A stretch of DNA of 64,000 nt from Diospyros lotus. Its lineage: Eukaryota; Streptophyta; Magnoliopsida; Ericales; Ebenaceae. The position numbers and the translations under genes were made by a program. Under the pieces are notes generated by a model. That model did not search any database, was not told the DNA's origin, and saw nothing but the letters and a program-made list of their open reading frames with translations. How positions within the stretch are numbered: position 1 is the first letter of the stretch; each line of letters opens with the position of its first letter. Where the stretch lies: the NCBI RefSeq assembly GCF_014633365.1, contig NC_068350.1, forward strand, positions 10,393,922 through 10,457,921, given 5' to 3'. Of this stretch, positions 36,486 through 45,398 are shown in pieces.

Positions 36486-36961
36486 CAGTGTTCTAAAACA
36501 CGTTAGGCGCTAATTGAGCACCAAACTGGGGCCTAGCGCTTAGGTTGCCTAGGCGGGGCCGTCAAAATGCAAGATCTCTCCAATTCAAACCCTAATTCTG
36601 CCTCCCAAAGTATTCCTAAGCTTCCCATAGCATCCTTTGGGAACCCCTCCGGCATCTTCAAGGCCGCTCACCACCGGTGAGCCCACTCCGAGATGAACTT
36701 CCACCTACCTGACGACCTAGATCTCATCTCCAACCCCTTTGATGGCCCGCCGGGGAGCTTCGACGAGATCGGGTCGGAGAATGATCTGTTTTGCACTTGT
36801 ATGGACGTTGAGAAGCTTGGATCCAGCTCCGCCGACGGCGGCGACGGTTGGATCGACAATGCCGGTGGTAGCGGAGGTGGAGGGGGAGTGGGGCTTAATC
36901 GGGGACGGCACCTAGGATGCCGATTGGCATGAATTCACGGTAGCTGCCTTCTTGAACACTG
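36486..36961 (+). mobile_element. Pack-hAT element carrying a bZIP gene fragment
   Basis: Seen: the left end CAGTGTTCTAAAA and the right end, whose complement reads CAGTGTTCAAGAA. They are flanked by 8-bp near-duplications AAATAATG (36478-36485) and AAATGATG (36962-36969). CAGTG termini and 8-bp TSDs are hAT features. The left subterminal has the 'taggcgctaa...gcctagcgcttagg' motif common in such elements. Most of the interior is the 5' coding part of a bZIP18-like gene. No transposase is present, so it moved with help in trans. Confidence 0.83.
36567..36932 (+). pseudogene. Captured N-terminal coding fragment of a bZIP18-like transcription factor
   Basis: Seen: an ATG at 36567 opens MQDLSNSNPN; the frame runs to a TGA at 36933 region with one internal TGA (about 36675, in 'HHR-stop-AHSE' where the family has HHRRAHSE; CGA to TGA). 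Downstream: HLPDDLDLISNPFD, GSFDEIGSENDLFCTCMDVE and KLGSSS followed by a Gly-rich stretch. In bZIP18-type factors this order (HRRAHSE, LP-DLDL, FDE-GSEDDLFC-YMD-EKL) lies N-terminal to the basic-leucine zipper. The zipper is absent. The fragment is more GC-rich than its surroundings, as expected of captured exon sequence. Confidence 0.85.
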
Positions 36962-37197
36962 AAATGATGTTAAAACACTGTATATTCATTTGAGCATTTC
37001 TTTTTTTCTTTGTTATTGAATAAACATTCTTTATGCAAATCATGTCATTAAAAATCCAATTATTGGAGTTAAGGGCTTACATGATATTCAAAAACCATTC
37101 ATCTTGAGCATCTATTATTCTCGGATACCATATTAAAAGTCCTTATGTGAGTTTTATCCTGGTTCCTTTCTTTTCAATTTTGGTTACAAGAATAAAA

Positions 37198-37255
37198 CAA
37201 ACACAAAGTCTTAATCCCACTAGGTGGGGTTGGTTTCCCTCTGCTAATATTATTA
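37198..37255 (-). mobile_element. SINE 3' end (Angio-domain-like) fragment, minus strand
   Basis: The complement reads 'ccaaccccacctagtgggattaagactttg', the same 3' domain as at 33971. It lies just upstream of the sulfurtransferase relic. Confidence 0.6.
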
Positions 37256-37294
37256 TTATTTTAATTTGGGCTGTATATGGTGTTGCTAGAACAG

Positions 37295-39966
37295 GTTGCC
37301 CACATTCCTGGTGCCTTTTTCTTTGACATAGACATGATATCAGATCAAACTACTGACGTAAGATGGTTCTTTCTATGCTTTTGTGTTTTAAGTGCTTTGG
37401 AAATGATAATTATCATAAAAGAAGTGAAATTACTTTGAAGCATTTACTCCAAATTATATTTGCGACATGCCACTTTCCCTTACACATTAATTAGTCTGTC
37501 TCAGTTGCCACACATGCTGCCATCAGAAGGAGCCTTTGCTGCTGCTGTTTCAGCACTTGGTATTGAGAATAAAGATGGCGTTGTTGTTTACAATGGGAAG
37601 GGAATTTTCAGTGCAGCTCGAGTTTGGTGGTGAGTGGCATCTCTAGTATTCAAGATCCAAAGTTGTTACCATTTTAACTTTTTATAATATCATGTTCCCA
37701 AGGTCTATGATTTAATATGATAACGAGTGCGTGTAATTGAATTAACAGGATGTTCAGAGTTTTTGGGCATGGCAAAGTCTGGGTGTTAGATGGAGGCTTG
37801 CCAAGATGGCGTGCTTCGGGCTTTGATGTTGAATCTAGTGCTTCTAGTGATGCCATTATGAAAATGAATGCAGCCAACAAGGCTGTACAGAGAGTATATC
37901 ATGGACTAGCAGTAAGCCTATTTATTCAAGATAATTGCTGTTTTTATTTTTAGTCTGCCATTCATCCAGGATGCAAGCTTTTTTTTTTTTTTTTGCATGA
38001 GTATTATTTGGCTTATTTCAGGCTCTGTACATAATGTTTTTATACATACCTTATGTAAGACAAATATTTCTGGATATGCTTTTTCCTTGGTTACTTTAGT
38101 TTAGCATTGTTAACACAAGATCTTAGTGAGTATGTCAGAAACAGAAAGCTTATGGAACTCTGAATTAGGATATTTTTTAGAACAGTTATAATCAGGATAT
38201 CTCCTACCCCTTTGCCCTAACTCCCCTAAACCTCTTTCAGGGAAAGGCAAATACAGTTTCTTCTTGTCTAAGGCATGCCTCTTATGCTGTGGACTGTTCT
38301 GCTTATCTCCTAGACTTTCTGGGTATTGATTATTTTGTAGATATGCAAATCGTTTGAAGTTACATTGATACCAACTTTATGTAATTGACACCAACTATAC
38401 TCAAATTAAGACTGGAACTTGTGTTAATATATTTTAGGTATTTTATTTTATTTTTAAGCTTTTAAATGTATTCTTTGGCCGCAGTCTCTCTTTCATGCAT
38501 ATGTCCTTTTATATCATCACTTCTTTTATTTTTTATTTTTTATTTTTGTATTTGAATTTCTATTGCCTGAATAGATGTTTAATGGATCTGGCTATTGCAG
38601 GTTGGCCCAACAAAATTTCAGACCAAATTTCGGCCCCATTTCATCTGGACATTCCAACAGGCACATTTCTTCAAAATTAACAAGCCTTTATTTTTTTTAC
38701 AAAAATATGTGTTTCCTGTTTCATCTATTTTTCATGACTATGATTTGTGACTGGAAAGGGATAAAATATATCAGCTGTGTATATTCCTGCTAGTGCTACT
38801 ATTAACTATAGTCTTTAAACCTTACCATGGAGTCAGCAACTTTTTTGTATTTCTTTGGAAACCAATGCATTTTTTGCTTCTTTAGGATTTTACACCAAAA
38901 TTTGGCTGACAAAATGTTTCGGTAATAATTGCTTTTACTGGAAGCAGTATTCATCCAATCTAAGGAAACTGGGGAGAGTGCCATCAACATGTTAGGCTTT
39001 ATTCTTCAAGCAGAAATAATGTGGTTTCTCTTCACTTCTGCTGAAAACAATGGCATAGTTGGTATGTAATATGTATATTTAACCCAGATAAGAATGCCAT
39101 TGTTGTCACTTTCCGATCTTCGGTATAGGAAATGGAAGATGCATTTGGTACTTAAAAGAAAAACTTTTTAGTGATCCTTAAAACAAAATATGCTATCTTT
39201 GGCATAACAGCTGAGCACCATAAAAAAGTGAAGTCATGAGGCTATAAGTAACAGCTTTTGTCAAAAAGCCATCATCATGCATTTAACAGAATTTTTAAGT
39301 AAATAAAGTTGAGGTTCATTAATACTCTGTAATGGTGCTGGCAGAGGAGACTGAAATTTAATAATGATTCATTAATAAAGTTGAGATTCATTAATACTCT
39401 CACAATGACTGAAATTTAATCTCCTCGTAGAGAATTTTCATTATTGGATTGATTTTAGTCTAGATGCTTACTCTTTGATATATCACAACTTATTTCGCAT
39501 GATGTGTTCAGATCTTACAAAACATTGAGGACAAAACACATCAACACATTGATGCCCGTTCAAAGGCCAGGTATATCTAATATTTCCTATTATTGATTTA
39601 TCAGCAATTTAGGTGTTCACAAATAAATGGAGGGAATGGTTATTGTCTGTTTGAATTTTAACAGCTTAATTAACAGCCAACTAGCTAGTGAAATTACCTA
39701 CATGATGATCTTCACAAATATTCTTGATTGTATAATTGCAGAAGTTTGTCCTACCATTTTTTCTGGTTTACGTGAAGGCTAGATTTTACCTTCTAAGCTA
39801 GGTGAAGGATGGAAATTGGGTTCTTTTTAAAAAGCATTCTGATGCATGGTAGGAATCACTTGTTTGATTTCAATCCTTTGAAGGTTTGATGGAGTTGCAC
39901 CAGAACCTCGAAAAGGAATTAAGAAGTGGTCATATACCAGGCAGCAAGTGCATTCCTTTCCCCCAG
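37295..39966 (+). pseudogene. Mercaptopyruvate/thiosulfate sulfurtransferase (STR1/STR2-like), six relic exons
   Basis: Exons seen: 37295-37357 (VAHIPGALFFDIDMISDQTT), 37505-37629 (LPHMLPSEGAFAAAVSAL ... ARVWW), 37749-37911 (MFRVFGHGKVWVLDGGLPRW ...), 38601-38660 (VGPTKFQTKFRPHFIWTFQQ), 39512-39570 (NIEDKTHQHIDARSKAR) and 39884-39966 (FDGVAPEPRKGI, then out of frame). These tile the first rhodanese domain and the linker of plant STR1/STR2. The donor after 38660 is GC (gcacat) rather than GT. One extra base near 39921 shifts the frame before the expected SGHIPGSKC. The N-terminal exons and the C-terminal catalytic CGTGVT exon are not found. It is best called a truncated pseudogene; distant missing exons cannot be fully excluded. 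Confidence 0.85.
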
Positions 39967-40403
39967 GTAAAGAATTTTCTGTTGTTTTTTGCCATCCATG
40001 CAATTCCAAATGTTGGAGCAAGAATTTATGCATGACAGAGGTCAACTTATTTGCTTCAAACTTGATAAAAATCTTAATCCCAATTAAGTTTAGCATCACG
40101 GACCTGTCTAACTATTGGTTCTTTGTTGAGCTCTATCCTTTGATTAGTTATACAGCCACCAACAGAATTATTTGTGCGGCTGTTTTTTATATTCATGTAC
40201 ATATGTTTTATATATATATATAATGTATTTATATATAATTCCAAAAAGTAGTTGAAACAGTAACCGAAACATTATTGACACCCTTGGTTTCTTGACCGCC
40301 GAAGACTAGCTATACCGTGTACATATGTTTAATTAGTAGTTTGTTTCCTAGGAGCAATAAATCATATTTTAAGGAACCTGGCTTTGAATCCGGATCAAAT
40401 AAG

Positions 40404-40538
40404 TTGACAGATAAGTTTACAGAATAAGAGTTAAAAGATTAAAATGTCCTTATCCATATTATATTAGAAAAAATGCAATACAATGTAGGCGATGTCATTT
40501 TAATCTTTTATCCCTCATTCTGTAAACCTGTCTGTCAA
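40404..40538. mobile_element. Palindromic MITE, copy 1
   Basis: About 135 bp. The left half TTGACAGATAAGTTTACAG...AAAAGATTAAAATG is the inverted complement of the right half CATTTTAATCTTTTA...CTGTAAACCTGTCTGTCAA. A related copy lies at 43265-43402. TSD not clear. Confidence 0.8.
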
Positions 40539-40571
40539 TCTGTCTGTCTCTCAAGATTTTTCCCTTGATTT

Positions 40572-41419
40572 TAGGGGTAAGCATTTAATTAGTTCGATAA
40601 TTGAATCAATTGAATAGATTGAAATATTGTTGAAATTCGAGCAACTGACTAAATAGATGTTTAAGTTGAAAAAATTAAAAAATTAAAAAAACACGAAAAA
40701 TTGAACTAACCAAAAAAGCTAATGTAAGAAATTGGAAATTAAGTCAATAATCAATCACAAAAAATGACACATGTTTAGTAGAAGTGTAGAATAAGTGAGC
40801 ATTAGTACTTGAGAAGGGTTAGGCTCGTCGTGGTCAAGATCGATCGGAGAAAAGGGAAAAGTCAAGGTCATTGTCAGCAGTTGGTCAGAAGGAATCAAAA
40901 GGTAGAAGGCCAGAAATAAGGGCAAAAAGGAAGAGAAAGGGTTAGGGTCGGTCGCTAGTTGAACCAAAGAGGAAGGGGACGAATCAGGGTTGGTCGCTGA
41001 TCGAAGTAAAGAGAAAGGGGAAAGGTCAAGGTCAGCCATTGGTTGGAGCAAAGAGAAAGGGGAAAGCCAGAGGGGTTAGGGTCTATTGGAGATTTGGAGC
41101 AAAAAGAAAGGGTTAAAAGAAAAAGAGAAGGGTCGAAACTCAAATTCAAAACTATTAAAGTTAAATTTCTTAAATAAGCTGCTTAAAGTTGAAGTTGAAT
41201 AGTCTTTTTCTAGTATGTGGAATTATTGGTTAAAAACGACGTCTTTTGACATTTTGATTGGTTTTATTATTTCGATACGAAAATTAAACCAAATTAAAAT
41301 TACCAAAATTGAAAATCAAATCGAACTAACCTACAACATGAACCGAATTGAATCAACAATTTTGACTCATTCGATTCGATTTGATTATTTCAATTTAAAC
41401 AAAATACTACACACCCTTA
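40572..41419. mobile_element. Non-autonomous hAT element, 848 bp, 8-bp TSD
   Basis: Left end TAGGGGTAAGCATTTAATTAG; complement of the right end TAAGGGTGTGTAGTATTTTG. Flanks are CTTGATTT (40564-40571) and CTTGACTT (41420-41427), matching at 7 of 8 bases with one transition. TAGGGGTG-type termini and 8-bp TSDs fit hAT. No transposase; the centre is a purine-rich minisatellite. Confidence 0.82.
40850..41130 (+). repeat. Purine-rich minisatellite, about 42-bp period
   Basis: Units of the form 'ggtcggtcgct-gttgaa-caaagagaaaggggaaa' start near 40949, 40991 and 41033, with degenerate units on both sides. Open frames through it (40755-41149, minus) simply translate the repeat. Confidence 0.75.
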
Positions 41420-43264
41420 CTTGACTTGCCCCAATCAAAGAGGCATCGGAAGTAATTTTCTTATAGATGAGGTCCTTTATCTTATCACTACATGTCGAAT
41501 AAAACACAAATCACTTGCACAAGTAAACAAAATGGTCGTGTGAATTTTTCCTTTTTATGAAGCAACAATAATCTTTTATATCTAAACTAGCACTCGATGA
41601 AATTCTGATGGAGAGACATGTTGATTAAATTCTAATGGAAAAACACTTTATAAAATTTGCTTCGGTTTGATTTTGTAAAAAAATCAAAAGAACTTGGTTC
41701 AATTCAATTTAGTCGAATAAGAGATTGAATCAAAGTTTAAAAAAAAAAAAATTTGTCCCAATGAACTATATTTTTGAACCAAAGCATAACATGTTTTATT
41801 TAGATCTTTACTAATTTTAGTCTTTTCAAAGAAAACCCTTACCCTAGGTTAGGTCTCTCTCAAATTACGTCCATCACCAATTGAGAGGCTTAATTTGTGC
41901 TTCCCAAATCAGCCATCCGTCGAGTCATTGACACTCGTCTCCAATTATCTTTCCCTCAAGCCTCCACGATACTCGTCTTTCCAATTTTAATTTTTGAACT
42001 TCATCTTCTAGTCTGTTTGTAACACCTTCTCTATGTCTTGTTTGGCTTGTTATTATATTAATGTATGTTCTTGTAATAGCATCATATTTGGTGAACATCT
42101 AAAACTCTTTATCCAAACTTCTCAGTTTTTTAAGAACTCAATTTGAGTATTTTGATAAAATTAAATGGACTGATTTGGTTTAAATTTTGTGTTTAGAAAA
42201 AAATCAAACCATATCCACCCCTAAATAGGTCGCTAGTAAGGACAGGACCCTCTACTAAACTCTTTCGTATATACAAATTGTTTCAAATGGATTTTTTTTA
42301 ATTTATATACAACAACCCTTGTATTAAGTCACTCTTTTTGCTTTTATCATGTTTTTTATTTTCTTTTTTTATGCTTTTTCTTCTTCTTCTTCTACTTTCT
42401 CTATTTATATTATTATATTTATTTATTTTTTATTATAAACATCTTAAAATGTCATATAATCTTGAAAATTCAAATTAATCTAATCTTGAAAGTTGAGCCC
42501 CAAGATAAAAAGACTCAAAAGGAGTTTGGATCACCTACAAATCCTTCAATTGATAGTTTATTGCATGTAATTGGTCTTCTTGACCTATTTAATAAATCTC
42601 AGTTAAACTAATTATGTGATTTCATCTTAATCGTTCTCGCGACCATTCTCTTAACAAGAACCATTGATATAATAGTATAGTATTTAACAGGTGATGTATG
42701 TTATTATTTACACTCTTATTATATTATAGTGACTAACTTGAGTTTAGAGAATTTAATAAAAATAAATAAAACCCTACTGATCTTCTTTTCTTTTATAAGA
42801 AGGGACAATTTGAGATGGATTTGAGTTTGAAAATTAATTACTTAAAACAATCTCAAATGTAACAACTATATAAAAAGAATACAAACAAATCTTGAATTTG
42901 GACGATTATCTGCCTTTCAAATCCCATCAATCCCACTCCCAAACTAAACCATGGTTAAGAATAACAAATCAATCCATGCTAAATGCGATGCCATACAGTA
43001 TTAATTATTTCAAGTATTATGTCACTCCCTTTAATCTTATCTGGCCATGACAGGACCAGCCATCATGTAAATCAATACTGGAAACTAGGTATAAATTTTG
43101 TGGGCGGTGGGCCCCAAGTTTTGGGGGCCAGGCCACTGACCAGGTGCCAAAAACAAGCACTGATTGCCAACATAACACGTCCCCCCCCCCTGCACGTGTC
43201 AGTCACCAAGCGGAAGCCAAGTAATTTAATTTGAAACCTGAAAAAATTGTTCAAAGTAAGAGAG
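41420..43264. other. AT-rich intergenic stretch, no gene
   Basis: No coding region is recognised. Contains a (TTC)n run (about 42380-42397), a lone hAT-like end 'atatccacccctaa' near 42215 with no partner found, and a C homopolymer near 43183-43192. Confidence 0.5.
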
Positions 43265-43402
43265 GTTAATAGATAAATTTACAAAATAAGAGCTAAAAAA
43301 ATTAAAATGTCCTTATTCATATTATATTGTATTTTTTTCAATACCATGTAGGTAAAAGTATGTTAATCTTTTAGCCCTCATTCTATAAATTTGTCTGTCA
43401 AC
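43265..43402. mobile_element. Palindromic MITE, copy 2
   Basis: Reads 'gttaatagataaatttacaaaataagagctaaaaaaattaaaatg...gttaatcttttagccctcattctataaatttgtctgtcaac'. It matches the MITE at 40404-40538 in both arms but is more diverged. Confidence 0.75.
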
Positions 43403-44384
43403 TTGTTCAACCTTATAAAAAAACTCTTGAAATCAGTATCATGTTCTCGAACAAAAATGCTGTATTGATATATTTGGATTGCATCTTAAATTATGTGATA
43501 TATATAAAATAATAAAAATACATCTTCATTTAAAGTGATGAGGCGAGACAGTAAGATACATGACTAAACTATCCCTCACCCAAAGCGATGAGGCGGTGCG
43601 AGGTGAAAAGATACGATGAGACGCAAGATATATTTTTATCATTTATACGTATGTGTGTAACACAAGATATAACCCATTGACATATCAATAGCATGGTCCC
43701 ATCTCCAAACTAATCATCTAATATTTTTCTTATTTAAAAAAATGCCTATACATTAAGAGATCACTATTTGCCTTAAGAGTGCATCAGAAACCAATTACTT
43801 TCATTTCTTTTCCATTAACTAGTAACTAAGTTCTAACTTAGTTTATTTTGCTCGATATATATGTCTTAGTATAAGTATATAAACTTTATTTTATAATTTT
43901 TATGTTTCATATTTTTACTTAAGTGCTGCTAGTATTTTAATTTTTAATATAATAACATGTTATTACTTTGTTTAGAAGAGTTGAGTGTAGTTGAATTCTT
44001 AAACATGATAACATATCTTAATATTAAGTCAATGTCAATCGAGTTTGGAAAATTAGACTCTTCTAATCAAAATTAAATTAGAAAAAACTAAAATGAATCC
44101 TATTGATTTGAATTGGTTTTAGAGTTTTATTGACAGCTTTAATATTTTTTATTTAACATACAATTTGTAATAGATCTGTGGAGTTGGTGCTTTTAATTAT
44201 GAAATTAAGATGAAAGTGTTACAAATAAGGGTAAAAAAATCTAAATTGACAGATATAATTAGGCTTATCAATAGATTGGATCTCCACTGGATTAGATCAA
44301 GTTTAAAATGAGCTGATTTAATGGATTTGGACAAGATCCTTGAGATCTATTTTTAAACTTTCTTTAGTGTTTATATATGTCATA
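43403..44384. other. AT-rich intergenic stretch, no gene
   Basis: Short 'gatgaggcg' repeats occur near 43538-43580 and 43587-43623. Nothing else is recognised. Confidence 0.5.
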
Positions 44385-45237
44385 AGGCATAAATATGCCC
44401 TCTAACTCTTATCTTATAATCATTTGGCCCCCCAATTTAAAATAGACCTATCATACCCATAAATTCTCAATTTTAGTACTATCACGCACCTTATCTCTCA
44501 AATGAGTATGCGTGAGATACACACACATTGTTAGTGGGTTGCCGGCAAAGGGGGAGAGAAAATAGAGATTGTCATAGAGGAAAGGAGGAGGAACAGGGGT
44601 CGAAGGTGGGAGGACGATGATCGACCGACGAAGCTTCCTTACACCGACAACCAACATGTGTCTCTTCCATGTGCTGACGACTAACCTCTGTTTCCTCTTT
44701 CCTTACACCGCCGATTGACCTTTGTTTCACATTTCCTTGCGTCGCTAATCGACTAACCTCGCGTCGACTAACCCATTGACTCTATAGCCTTGGCCCACTA
44801 ACCCATCGGCCGATTGACCCACCCATTGTCATTCTTGCCTTAGCTGACTGACCCATCGGTCGATTTACCCACTCATCGCCTTTCTTGCCTTGGTCAAACG
44901 ACCCACCAAGTGAAGAGAAACATCTGTTGGTCATCGACACGAGGAAGCTCCATCAGTCGATCATTGTCCTCCCACTTTCAACCTTTGTTTCCTTCCCCCA
45001 TTTCCTTGCCAGCGACCTCTATTTCCTCTTTATCCATCGTCGATGATCTCTATTTCCTCCCCCCCTCCCTTGCTAGTGACCCACTGACAGTGCACGTGTA
45101 TCTCATGCGCACTCATTTGAGATATGAGATGTGTGATTGTATCAAAATTGAAAGTTCGGGACATAATAGATCCACTTTTAAGTTGGGGAGGGGATTAGAA
45201 AACTTTAAGGAAAGAGTTGTAAAGCATATTTATGCCT
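44385..45237. mobile_element. Mutator-like foldback element (about 270-bp TIRs, 9-bp TSD)
   Basis: The left arm from AGGCATAAATATGCCCTC and the complement of the right arm from AGGCATAAATATGCTTTAC align over about 270 bp. Shared blocks include 'ctcaaatgagt-cg--tgagatacac' and 'gtgggaggac-atgatcgac'. Flanks are TATGTCATA (44376-44384) and AATGCCATA (45238-45246), 7 of 9 matching. Long inverted repeats with a 9-bp duplication fit Mutator-like elements. The GC-richer centre (44690-44930) is a degenerate repeat of 'gactaacccattgac'-like words. No transposase. Confidence 0.82.
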
Positions 45238-45398
45238 AATGCCATATATATATAGACACACACATATATACATACATGTATCATTTAATTATCTATATGG
45301 TTGAGTACAAAATTAAATATATATAAACATAAGTACACATATAATGCGTATATATATACATAATTGCATGTATATATACAATGTACATATTCATATTG

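Noticed and set aside
36971..36985. Alternative right end of the Pack-hAT at 'gttaaaacactg'
   Set aside because: It also resembles the left end, but the following 8 bases (tatattca) do not match the left flank, whereas the end at 36961 gives a 7/8 duplication.
40755..41149. Minus-strand frames of 98 and 64 codons with repeated Ser/Pro/Leu words
   Set aside because: They translate the 42-bp purine-rich minisatellite inside the non-autonomous hAT element.
42180..42225. hAT-like end 'atatccacccctaa'
   Set aside because: Only one end was seen. No matching left end with an 8-bp duplication was found in the surrounding 2 kb.
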